DNA of 6,208 nt from Puniceicoccales bacterium. GTDB taxonomy: Bacteria > Verrucomicrobiota > Verrucomicrobiia > Opitutales > JAIRLG01. The stretch spans positions 1 to 6,208 of the forward strand of contig JAIRRP010000055.1 in assembly GCA_031255915.1 (NCBI GenBank), read 5' to 3'. The position numbers were made by a program, and so were the translations under genes. This document shows positions 1 through 5,832 of the stretch, one piece after another (the first letter of the stretch is position 1; the number at the start of each line of letters is the position of its first letter). The notes under the pieces were generated by a model. That model saw only the letters and a program-made list of their open reading frames with translations. It did no database searches and had not been told where the DNA came from.

Positions 1-788
1 ATTTCGGCATCACGGGGCCACATTATACATTAGGCGCCGCCTGTGCCGCCGGGAACGTCGGACTTATTCAGGCACTTCAAATGCTTCGTTTAGGCGAAGT
101 CGACCTCGCCATCGCCGGAGGTATCAGCGAAAGCATTCGCTCCTTCGGAATTTTTGCCGGCTTCAAAAGCCAAGGAGCTCTTGGTCACCGCGAAGACTTC
201 AACACCATCAGTCGCCCCTTTGACCGCGACCGCAACGGCATCGTCGTCAGCGAAGGCGGTTGCCTCTATATCCTCGAAAGGCTCTCTGATGCCGAGAAAC
301 GAGGAGCCAATATCTACGGCGAAATCGCCGGCTATGCGATCAACTCCGATGCCAGCGATGCCGTTTTACCCAATCCTAAACGCCAGGCAGAGTGCATGCG
401 CTCTGCGCTCCAAAGGGCTCATATGAAGGCGGAGGATATTCATATTGTCAGCACCCATGCCACCTCAACACCGCTGGGAGATACTCAGGAATGTATCGCA
501 TTGCGAGAAATCTTCTCGAACTGCCCACACACGTATTTCAATAACACGAAAAGTTTTATCGGACATGCCATGGGGGCCGCCGGAGCTCTTGAATTGGCCG
601 GTAATTTGCCCTCTTTCGACGATCATATCGTCCATGCGACGATCAACATCGATCATTTGGATCCTCGATGTGAGCTCCCCAATCTCGTATGCAACGAGGT
701 TCGATCCCTCCGCCAAGTTAAGACCATTCTCAATACCTCCTTTGGTATGCTGGGAATTAATTCCGTCGTGATTGTCCGGAAAATATGA
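1..788 (+). CDS. FabF-like beta-ketoacyl-ACP synthase, 3' part (5' end outside window)
   Basis: Condensing enzyme of the thiolase fold. It would join malonyl-ACP to an acyl primer in fatty-acid or related chain elongation in the cytoplasm. The frame is open from base 3, so the ATG at 81 is internal and about 261 C-terminal residues are visible; full-length relatives have about 410, so the N-terminal third is missing. The Cys-His-His set is present: the nucleophile Cys (codon 42-44, in GAACAAG), the first His in HATSTPLGD (456-458) and the second His in NTKSFIGHAMGAAG (564-566), with the conserved Lys at 549-551. Two motifs depart from E. coli-type FabF: HATST replaces HGTST, and the C-terminal SFGMLGIN replaces the FGFGGTN style loop. 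The enzyme may therefore belong to a specialised KAS subfamily rather than be the housekeeping FabF. Its neighbour accBC, which makes malonyl-CoA, supports a role in fatty-acid synthesis. Confidence 0.9.
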   Translation, partial: FGITGPHYTLGAACAAGNVGLIQALQMLRLGEVDLAIAGGISESIRSFGIFAGFKSQGALGHREDFNTISRPFDRDRNGIVVSEGGCLYILERLSDAEKRGANIYGEIAGYAINSDASDAVLPNPKRQAECMRSALQRAHMKAEDIHIVSTHATSTPLGDTQECIALREIFSNCPHTYFNNTKSFIGHAMGAAGALELAGNLPSFDDHIVHATINIDHLDPRCELPNLVCNEVRSLRQVKTILNTSFGMLGINSVVIVRKI

Positions 789-793
789 GCCGT

Positions 794-894
794 TTCGGCG
801 CGATGGCCACTTTCGAAGAAAGATGACGTTTCGGAGGAACGTCATGGTTGGCAGCCTGAGAATCAGGCTGTCAACCGGCCATCGCGCGACCGAA
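794..894 (+). promoter_or_regulatory. Cloverleaf-folding leader element between the synthase gene and accB
   Basis: A closing stem of 11 perfect pairs (798-808 with 877-887, gcgcgatggcc/ggccatcgcgc) encloses three back-to-back hairpins. These are 810-822 (ctttc-gaa-gaaag), 823-845 (8-bp stem atgacgtt/aacgtcat with a 7-base loop containing GGAGG) and 846-876 (14-bp stem with one G-T pair and a gaa triloop). In an alternative register, 10 of these closing pairs stack below an outer 5-bp stem (794-798 with 890-894) across a 3-base bulge. Apart from base 809, every base between the closing arms belongs to a hairpin. The 5' end of the RNA carries the end of the synthase message and the 3' end leads into accB, so a role in accB expression is plausible. 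Read on the minus strand, the order (long hairpin, then two shorter ones) matches the repeat family at 5065-6208, but the sequence differs. It could be a regulatory RNA or a diverged mobile palindrome; this is inference. Confidence 0.6.
833..837 (+). promoter_or_regulatory. Strong Shine-Dalgarno site displayed in a hairpin loop
   Basis: GGAGG stands six bases before the ATG at 844. It lies in the 7-base loop of the 823-845 hairpin, so the site is exposed while the start codon is half buried in that stem (844-845) and half in the next one (846). It is the clearest ribosome-binding site in the operon; accB, accC, der and ispF have no comparable site at usual spacing. Confidence 0.5.
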
Positions 895-957
895 GGCAAT
901 GAGAGCCCAGAAGAATTCCTCATCTTTGGCATTGCTTCCACAAGAGCGGTCATGTAA
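844..957 (+). CDS. Small leader ORF (37 aa) ending directly at the accB start
   Basis: Not a protein I recognise. The ATG follows GGAGG at six bases. The frame stays open for 37 codons through the long hairpin, the closing stem and the following hairpin, and its TAA (955-957) touches the ATG of accB (958). The predicted peptide starts MVGSLRIRLSTG, continues with an acidic stretch (EGNESPEEF) and ends hydrophobic (LIFGIASTRAVM). It has no signal peptide or known motif that I can see. Its main role may be to bring ribosomes to accB by termination-reinitiation, since accB lacks its own site; the same TAAATG junction links accC to der. An upstream extension of the frame to a TTG at 772 is possible, but it has no ribosome site and overlaps the synthase gene. 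Alternatively the ORF is a chance by-product of the palindromes. Comparative data are absent, so confidence is moderate. Confidence 0.4.
   Translation: MVGSLRIRLSTGHRATEGNESPEEFLIFGIASTRAVM
892..938 (+). promoter_or_regulatory. Second leader hairpin before accB
   Basis: 892-901 pairs with 930-938 (gaag-g-caatg with cattgcttc, one bulged G). After a short one-sided bulge the stem continues as 907-914 with 923-929 (cca-g-aaga with tctttgg). No T tract follows, so it is not an intrinsic terminator. The bases 892-894 are also used by the outer stem of the cloverleaf, so those two pairings exclude each other at that point. It leaves 939-957 free just before the accB start. Confidence 0.35.
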
Positions 958-1491
958 ATGGCACATCATAACACTGTCATGAACATTGAAGAAATCAAAC
1001 GGCTGGCCAAGATCATGACTGAAGTCGGCGTTACGGAGATCGAAATCGAAGAAAAAGGGTACAGGATACGCCTAGCGAAACAATCCCCTATTCCCTCGAT
1101 TACGGCGTTAGCACCATCGTCATTCACCGCCATTACGACCCCTACGGAAATCCCAAGCCTGGCCTCCGCACCCACCAGCAGTCCTGTGCCAGAAATCCCA
1201 ACCATGTCCCTCGCCAAGGATTCCGAGCCGCATCAAAATTGCCAGACGATCAGCTCACCCATGATCGGAACCTTCTATCGCTCCGCATCTCCCGAAAGCG
1301 GCCCATTGGTCAACATCGGCGATACAGTCAAGGTCAATACACCTGTCTGCATCTTGGAAGCCATGAAAATCATGAACGAGATCCTGTCCGACGTGGAGGG
1401 GACCATCATCGATATTCCCATAAAAAATGGAGAGCCTGTAGAATTCGGCCAAGTGCTCTTCTACGTTCAACCAACGACCGTAACGTCATGA
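958..1491 (+). CDS. accB: Biotin carboxyl carrier protein of acetyl-CoA carboxylase
   Basis: Carries biotin between biotin carboxylase and carboxyltransferase in acetyl-CoA carboxylase, the step that makes malonyl-CoA for fatty-acid synthesis. The protein has 177 residues. An N-terminal helix-like domain (8-41, MNIEEIKRLAKIM) is followed by a Pro/Ala/Ser/Thr-rich linker (about 42-92) and a C-terminal biotinyl domain (about 98-172). SPMIGTFYRSASP (100-112) opens that domain and includes the start of the thumb segment of bacterial BCCPs. The biotin-accepting Lys is K137 in EAMKIMN. Two starts fit: ATG 958, which abuts the TAA of the small leader ORF, and ATG 979 (MNIEEIK), which matches the usual family N-terminus. 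Neither has a Shine-Dalgarno site. I prefer 958 because the TAAATG junction suits coupled translation and recurs at der. The gene ends in a 4-base overlap with accC. AccA and AccD are not in the window. Confidence 0.95.
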   Translation: MAHHNTVMNIEEIKRLAKIMTEVGVTEIEIEEKGYRIRLAKQSPIPSITALAPSSFTAITTPTEIPSLASAPTSSPVPEIPTMSLAKDSEPHQNCQTISSPMIGTFYRSASPESGPLVNIGDTVKVNTPVCILEAMKIMNEILSDVEGTIIDIPIKNGEPVEFGQVLFYVQPTTVTS

Positions 1492-2849
1492 TGAAGAAAC
1501 TACTCATAGCCAACCGAGGAGAGATTGCGCTCCGCATCATTCGGGCATGTAAAGAGATGGGCATTGAGACTCTGGCGGTTTATTCCCAGGCCGATCGCTC
1601 TTCACTACATGTTTCTATGGCGGACGAAGCGATCTGTATCGGCCCTGCGCCGGCTTCGGAAAGCTATTTACGTATGGACCGCATCATGAGCGCTGCCGAG
1701 TTGGCCAATGTGGACGCCATCCATCCCGGCTATGGATTTCTTTCGGAAAATGCCAATTTCGTCCAACTCTGTGAAGATTGTCATATCCGATTTGTGGGGC
1801 CTTCGTCGGCGACCATTCGCCAGATGGGCGACAAGGCATGCGCTAAAGAAATCGCAAAAAAAGCGGGAATCCCGACAATTCCCGGCAGTCCAGGAATTCT
1901 TTCCGATGAAACGGAAGCCCTGGCCATGGCGGAAACAATAAGCTACCCCATCCTTCTCAAGGCCGTAGCGGGAGGCGGTGGGAAAGGCATGCGCCTCGTT
2001 GCCCATAAAGAAGAATTAGCTAAGGAATTTCTCATCGCCCGCAGCGAGGCCGAAAAGAACTTCGGCCACGGCGCCATCTATATGGAAAAATACATCGAGG
2101 AACCTCGACATGTCGAGATCCAGATATTGGCCGATGGCCATGGACATTATATCCATCTCGGCGAACGCGATTGTTCCATTCAGCGCCGTTACCAAAAACT
2201 GATCGAGGAATCTCCTTCTCCTTTTCTCGACGATACCCTGCGACAGAGCATGGGCGAGGCCGCCGTCCACATCGCCCAAGCTTGCCATTATGAAAACGCC
2301 GGGACCATTGAATTTCTCGTCGATAAGCATGGGAAATTCTACTTCATGGAGATGAATACGCGTATCCAAGTGGAGCACGGTGTTACGGAAGAAGCTACGG
2401 GCATCGATCTGCTCAAGTTACAGCTCTTGGTGGCGATGGGTGAGCATTTACCCATCCGACAAAGCGATATCCATTTCACCGGCCACGCATTGGAGTGCCG
2501 CATTAATGCCGAAAATCCTGATAAAAATTTTGCCCCCAGCCCTGGAACGATTTCCTTCTACCATGCGCCGGGGGGCAGAGGCGTTCGCGTCGATTCCCAT
2601 ATCTATAATACCTACACTATTCCACCCTACTACGACAGTATGGTCGCTAAAATCATTACCCAGGGAGCTACTCGCCTCGAGGCAATTCGATGCATGGAAC
2701 GCGCTCTGGCCGAAGTCCGAATCGAAGGGAAAGGGATCTTTACGACAACGCCTTTTTTGCAAAAGGTCATGCGGGATGAAGCCTTTCAAAAAGGCGACAT
2801 CACGACTCATTTTTTGGAAGATTTTCTAAAGCGTAGCAGTGGCAGTTAA
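1488..2849 (+). CDS. accC: Biotin carboxylase subunit of acetyl-CoA carboxylase
   Basis: ATP-grasp enzyme that carboxylates the biotin on AccB using bicarbonate and ATP. From ATG 1488 (ATGATGAAG; 1491 also possible) the protein has 453 residues, close to the family's usual 445-455. An open frame reaches back to 1239 inside accB, but the family N-terminus KKLLIANRGEIALRI fixes the true start. Visible features are the N-terminal domain with HPGYGFLSEN (79-88), the glycine-rich ATP loop GGGGKGMR (162-169), ERDCSIQRRYQK (226-237), the catalytic block EMNTRIQVEHGVTE (288-301) with E288, N290 and R292, and ECRINAE with R338 (336-342). These match E. coli E288, N290, R292 and R338. G298 replaces the Pro of the usual EHPVTE, and Y235 stands where E. 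coli has H236. The ATGA overlap with accB and the direct TAAATG junction to der point to one coupled transcript with equal dosing of AccB and AccC. Confidence 0.97.
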   Translation: MMKKLLIANRGEIALRIIRACKEMGIETLAVYSQADRSSLHVSMADEAICIGPAPASESYLRMDRIMSAAELANVDAIHPGYGFLSENANFVQLCEDCHIRFVGPSSATIRQMGDKACAKEIAKKAGIPTIPGSPGILSDETEALAMAETISYPILLKAVAGGGGKGMRLVAHKEELAKEFLIARSEAEKNFGHGAIYMEKYIEEPRHVEIQILADGHGHYIHLGERDCSIQRRYQKLIEESPSPFLDDTLRQSMGEAAVHIAQACHYENAGTIEFLVDKHGKFYFMEMNTRIQVEHGVTEEATGIDLLKLQLLVAMGEHLPIRQSDIHFTGHALECRINAENPDKNFAPSPGTISFYHAPGGRGVRVDSHIYNTYTIPPYYDSMVAKIITQGATRLEAIRCMERALAEVRIEGKGIFTTTPFLQKVMRDEAFQKGDITTHFLEDFLKRSSGS

Positions 2850-4283
2850 ATGCGTATGGAAACCACGACCAATGGCCGAAAGACACCATTACAGATCATG
2901 CTGGTGGGGCGCCCCAATGTGGGGAAAAGTCGTCTTTTCAATCGCCTCTGCGGTCGACGCGTCTCCATCGTCCATGATCAGGCCGGCGTGACGCGGGATA
3001 TCATTCCAGAGGAAATCCTTCCCGGAGTTATTCTCATGGATACGGGCGGTATCGGATACCCCTCCATGAGCGACGATCCGTTGGCCAATGCCGTAGAAGA
3101 AAAAGTAAATTTCGCCATTGCGGCCGCCGATCTCATTTTTTTTGTCGTCGACGCCTCTATGGGCTGTCTCCCATTGGATTTCGAAATCGCCCAAAGGCTC
3201 CGTCGATCGGGAAAGCCAATCCGCCTACTAGCTAACAAAGTCGATCTCGAATGCCATCAAACGCACCTCGCCACCTTCCATGCCCTCGGCCTTGGATCGA
3301 CACTGGCGGTCTCCGCCGAACATGGTCGTGGCGAAGAAGATATCCGCCAAGAGATTTATGAATTTTCCCAAAAGCATCTCCTTCTTCGCCCCCAGGTCGA
3401 TGAAGAGGAGAGGCCCATTGGAATTTGCTTCTCCGGCCGACCTAACGTGGGCAAATCATCGCTTATCAACGCCCTTCTTCACGAAAAAAGGACCACCGTT
3501 TCTCCACTCCCCGGAACGACAAGAGACAGCATCTCTTTCCACCTAAAATTTCACAGCTCCTGGGATGAGAAATGGCACTTCCAGCTCATCGATACGGCCG
3601 GCATCAAAGCGAAAAAAAAGATCAACTCCCCGCTAGAATATTTTTCGCAAATTCGGACCGAAAAAGCCATCGAACAGGCCCACATCGTCTTCCTCGTCAT
3701 CGATGCGCTCAGCGGTATTTCCAAAACGGATCAACAGCTTTCCAGGCACATCCTCGATGCCGGCAAGGGACTTGTCGTCGTCGTCAATAAATGGGATCTG
3801 GCCGAACAATCATTCCGTGAAGGCAAACTCGAGGATTACAAAACACTCGAGGACTTTCGATTGACTTTTCAAAAGGCCATACGAAGGGAACTACCCTCGG
3901 TACACGACGCATCCATCGTCTTTACATCCGCCCACGAGCGAGGTTCCCCGGAAGAACTTTTGGCCGAAGCTCATGACCTCTTTCGGCGAATGAATCAATC
4001 ACTTTCCACGGGCAAACTCAACAGGGCACTTCAACGAATCATGGAAGCGCAACCTCCGGCCGCCATCGTTGGCCGACGGCTCAAAATTTACTATGCTGTC
4101 CAAACCGGGAACTTTCCATTCACGCTGAAAATGTTCTGCAACCAAAAGGAGCACCTGTCGGACTCCTACAAACGCTACCTCGAAAACAGCCTTCGAAAGC
4201 ACTTCCCGCTCAAGGGCTGTTCATTGCGCTTCGAATGGGTAGGGAAAGAGAAGCGTTACCGCCCTACTTTTCCCCAAGAATGA
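2850..4283 (+). CDS. der: Ribosome assembly GTPase Der (EngA)
   Basis: GTPase with two tandem G domains that acts in maturation of the 50S ribosomal subunit. The protein has 477 residues (E. coli about 490, B. subtilis about 436). G domain 1: P-loop GRPNVGKS (20-27), GVTRD (46-50), DTGG (64-67), NKVD (129-132), SAEHG (155-159). G domain 2: GRPNVGKSS (196-204), PGTTRD (221-226), DTAG (248-251), NKWD (313-316), TSA (359-361). A KH-like domain that binds rRNA follows (about 405-470, with SYKRYLENSLRKHF). The residue after the first P-loop is R28, where Thr is usual; the Mg-binding Ser is intact. About 20 extra residues follow NKWD (near 322-347). ATG 2850 directly follows the accC TAA; ATG 2856 is an alternative. 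No Shine-Dalgarno site is visible, so translation is probably coupled to accC. The stop overlaps the ispF start. Confidence 0.97.
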   Translation: MRMETTTNGRKTPLQIMLVGRPNVGKSRLFNRLCGRRVSIVHDQAGVTRDIIPEEILPGVILMDTGGIGYPSMSDDPLANAVEEKVNFAIAAADLIFFVVDASMGCLPLDFEIAQRLRRSGKPIRLLANKVDLECHQTHLATFHALGLGSTLAVSAEHGRGEEDIRQEIYEFSQKHLLLRPQVDEEERPIGICFSGRPNVGKSSLINALLHEKRTTVSPLPGTTRDSISFHLKFHSSWDEKWHFQLIDTAGIKAKKKINSPLEYFSQIRTEKAIEQAHIVFLVIDALSGISKTDQQLSRHILDAGKGLVVVVNKWDLAEQSFREGKLEDYKTLEDFRLTFQKAIRRELPSVHDASIVFTSAHERGSPEELLAEAHDLFRRMNQSLSTGKLNRALQRIMEAQPPAAIVGRRLKIYYAVQTGNFPFTLKMFCNQKEHLSDSYKRYLENSLRKHFPLKGCSLRFEWVGKEKRYRPTFPQE

Positions 4284-4771
4284 GCTGTCCTTTTAGAGTT
4301 GGAATCGGCTACGACATTCACCCTTTCGCCGAAGGAAGACCGCTTATCTTGGGCGGAGTTACCATTCCTTTTCCCATGGGATTATCGGGACATTCCGATG
4401 CCGACGTCCTGTGCCATGCCACCATTGATGCACTGCTCGGAGCCATGGCATGGCCCAATATTGGCCAACGTTATCCCGATTCGGATCCTCACTACACCGA
4501 TATTTCCTCCACCCTTCTCCTGAAAGATACACTCGAAAATCTTCGAGGACATCTTTGGGAGATTGCCAATATCGATACCATTCTCATCGCGCAACAGCCG
4601 AAAATTTCCCCCTTCATCGGCGCTATCCGCGACCAACTTGCAAAAATATTGCGAATTCCCGCCGGAAATATCGGCATCAAGGCGACGACACACGAACATT
4701 TGGACGCCATCGGTGAAGGTAGAGCCATTGCCTGCCACGCTTCGTGCTTACTTTACCGAAGAGATACTTAA
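4280..4771 (+). CDS. ispF: 2-C-methyl-D-erythritol 2,4-cyclodiphosphate synthase
   Basis: MEP-pathway enzyme that cyclises 4-diphosphocytidyl-methylerythritol 2-phosphate to MEcPP with release of CMP, on the route to IPP and DMAPP. The 163 residues compare with about 156-160 in the family. The family N-terminus FRVGIGYDIHPF sets the start at ATG 4280, in an ATGA overlap with der; a longer frame from 4235 lies inside der and is not needed. Metal ligands are visible as D12 and H14 (YDIH) and H46. The SGHSDADVLCHA block (36-47) also holds H38 and S39, matching H34/S35 of E. coli. KATTHE (134-139) with E139 corresponds to KATTTE. GEGRAIAC (145-152) stands where many homologues have GRGEGIAC, and PNIG (59-62) replaces the usual GDIG. 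These substitutions lie near the active site but leave the core ligands. It is the last gene of the operon; no hairpin with a T tract follows. Confidence 0.96.
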   Translation: MSCPFRVGIGYDIHPFAEGRPLILGGVTIPFPMGLSGHSDADVLCHATIDALLGAMAWPNIGQRYPDSDPHYTDISSTLLLKDTLENLRGHLWEIANIDTILIAQQPKISPFIGAIRDQLAKILRIPAGNIGIKATTHEHLDAIGEGRAIACHASCLLYRRDT

Positions 4772-5064
4772 TCTCACCGCCACAACATCCATCGGGACAA
4801 AACTTAAAAATGTCCTTCCGACAGAGCTCCTGAGGTTATCCTCTGAACATTCCCAAAGGAGAAATGTATCCGAAATTTAGAGAGTGTCATCAAATAAGAG
4901 GTTGGCAAAGGGAAAAGAAAGGAAAAAAGATGGAATGGAAAAGAGGACGCGTAGGAGACTTGTTTCTGCATTTCACATCTGCTCTATCTCTCTTTTTGCC
5001 GCCTGATCTTGCCGACTCCCTCTAGTGGAATAATCCTTCCTCAAGCTTGGGAGTATTCCGTTCA
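4772..5064. other. Intergenic stretch after ispF, no convincing gene
   Basis: 293 bases. A small hairpin gagg-ttat-cctc lies near 4832-4843. A purine-rich tract runs from about 4897 to 4945. A 53-codon frame (4864-5025, MYPKFRECHQ start) follows AAAGGAG only two bases before its ATG. It is very basic at first (KKGKKMEWKRGR) and resembles no family I know; I treat it as unproven. A weak hairpin with ggaata/tattcc arms lies just before the first repeat copy. No intrinsic terminator for the operon is apparent. Confidence 0.5.
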
Positions 5065-5162
5065 CCGCCTTTGCGGTAAGGAAAAAATGTAAAGCGGGAG
5101 CTTTCATTTTTTCTCACCGCGGCCCGCGTAGCGGGCATGAGCCCTTTAGGGCTCAAAGGCGG
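5065..5162 (+). repeat. Cloverleaf repeat, copy A
   Basis: Closing stem ccgccttt (5065-5072) with aaaggcgg (5155-5162). Inside are three hairpins. The long one (5073-5120) has gcggt/accgc at its base, aaaaaatg/cattttt in the middle and aaagc-GGGA-gcttt at the tip, with a GNRA-type loop. The second (5122-5136) is gcccgc-gta-gcgggc. The third (5139-5154) is gagccc-ttta-gggctc. The copy is nearly identical, by eye about nine bases in ten, to the reverse complement of copy B. It begins 23 bases beyond the CCA end of the minus-strand tRNA-Val, so a transcript running past the tRNA would contain the folded complement. No flanking direct repeats are seen. Confidence 0.85.
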
Positions 5163-5185
5163 CAAACCTACCGACTCATGAAATC

Positions 5186-5262
5186 TGGTGGGCGACATAG
5201 GACTCGAACCTACGACCTACGGAATGTAAATCCGTTGCTCTAACCAACTGAGCTAGCCGCCC
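5186..5262 (-). tRNA. tRNA-Val, anticodon UAC
   Basis: The reverse complement of 5186-5262 folds as a normal tRNA: acceptor GGGCGGC/GTCGCCC (one G-T pair), D arm GCTC/GAGC around AGTTGGTTA, anticodon stem ACGGA/TCCGT with the 7-base loop TTTACAT, variable loop, and T arm GTAGG/CCTAT around TTCGAGT. The anticodon is TAC (5226-5228), which reads GUA and other Val codons. Discriminator A (5189) and an encoded CCA (5186-5188) complete 77 bases. It is a lone gene, opposite in strand to the operon. Upstream on its own strand, a TATGCT (agcata at 5295-5300) could be a -10 box, but no good -35 box accompanies it. Confidence 0.97.
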
Positions 5263-5378
5263 ATACCCGTTCTTCCCGAGAACTTCTCTATGAAAGCATA
5301 ACGGCCAAGGGAATAAAATTTTCCACACAAGCAAGGACGAAAAGACCGCCAGGGTACTTTTTAGATACAGGAAAATAA
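5263..5378. other. Spacer upstream of tRNA-Val, likely holding its promoter
   Basis: 116 bases without an ORF. On the minus strand, TATGCT (5295-5300) is about 32 bases before the tRNA 5' end and could act as a -10 element. The -35 region is poor (GAAAAT or GGAAAA at 17-18 bases), so the promoter call is weak. Confidence 0.25.
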
Positions 5379-5510
5379 CAGAAAATCCTTGCGGCTCAAA
5401 AAGCAATACAACAATATTCAAAGGCAAAAAATCAGTCTGAAGCCAACAGAATTCGAACTGAAATCAATAACCTCCAGACAGAACTCAGAGCAATGAAAGT
5501 ATCGAATTGA
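5379..5510 (+). pseudogene. Possible 3' remnant of a coiled-coil protein gene
   Basis: The frame after a TAA (5376-5378) is open for 43 codons to TGA 5508-5510. It reads as a clean amphipathic helix: KILAAQKAIQQYSKAK, then NRIRTEINNLQTELRAMK near the end. It is rich in Q, K, E, N and A, with spaced I, L and Y in a heptad-like pattern. There is no ATG, GTG or TTG in frame before the Met near the end, and no ribosome site, so it cannot be an intact gene. A decayed gene that has lost its 5' end would explain the coding-like composition. Chance in a short A-rich stretch is the alternative. I do not recognise the family. Confidence 0.25.
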
Positions 5511-5693
5511 GCATCATCGCTTTCGACACCACCTTGGAAGCACACAGCGCGCCCTGAATGCTGCCTAAGGACATAGCTCCTGCCCTAAAAGGGGCATAAC
5601 TCCAATGCTTTAAAATTTAGTGTTATTCTGATCGACGTCTCTACTCGATGAGTGGAGGTTCCTGCTTCTATTCGCTGTTTATCGCCTCCATCC
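5511..5693. other. Intergenic stretch before repeat copy C
   Basis: No gene seen. It contains a small hairpin tgccc-taaaag-gggca (5581-5596), an A/T-rich patch (5610-5627), and actc-gat-gagt near 5642-5652. A 6-bp inverted pair tggagg/cctcca (about 5653-5658 and 5685-5690) lies just outside copy C and may be part of a larger decayed palindrome. Confidence 0.4.
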
Positions 5694-5779
5694 GCTGCCT
5701 TTCCAGCAGAGCAATGAAATTCTTTCATTGCTCTGCTGTGCCCGCGCAGCGGGCGAGCCTGAAAGGCTCGAAAGGCAGC
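5694..5779 (+). repeat. Cloverleaf repeat, copy C (short form)
   Basis: Closing stem gctgccttt (5694-5702) with aaaggcagc (5771-5779). Hairpin 1 is a perfect 16-bp stem (5704-5719 with 5723-5738) with a ttc triloop. Hairpin 2 is gcccgc-gca-gcgggc (5740-5754). Hairpin 3 is gagcct-gaa-aggctc (5755-5769). Compared with copies A and B, hairpin 1 has largely changed in sequence while keeping its length class. Hairpins 2 and 3 and the closing stem are clearly related and differ by paired changes. It is 86 bases long. Confidence 0.85.
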
Positions 5780-5832
5780 ATAAGAACGGACGTATAAATG
5801 CTACCTCAACACCGTCTCCAGGCCAACGGGCG

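Noticed and set aside
794..894. tRNA or tRNA-like gene in the accB leader
   Set aside because: Although it is a cloverleaf, stem lengths (11, 5, 8 and 14 bp) and loops do not fit a tRNA, and there is no T-loop or CCA.
1239..1487. N-terminal extension of accC into accB
   Set aside because: The family N-terminus MKKLLIANRGEIALRI starts at 1488/1491; the upstream part is an out-of-frame reading of accB.
4235..4279. 15-residue N-terminal extension of IspF
   Set aside because: It lies inside the end of der; the ATG at 4280 matches the family N-terminus and the overlap style of the operon.
4864..5025. 53-codon ORF after AAAGGAG
   Set aside because: The spacing to the ATG is only two bases, the composition is very basic then hydrophobic without a known motif, and there is no supporting context; kept only as a note.
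5176..5427. 83-codon minus-strand frame
   Set aside because: It runs straight through the tRNA-Val gene; part of its translation is simply the tRNA read as protein.
5694..5779. Intrinsic terminators formed by the long hairpins
   Set aside because: The stems are not followed by T tracts; the T runs lie within the stems themselves.
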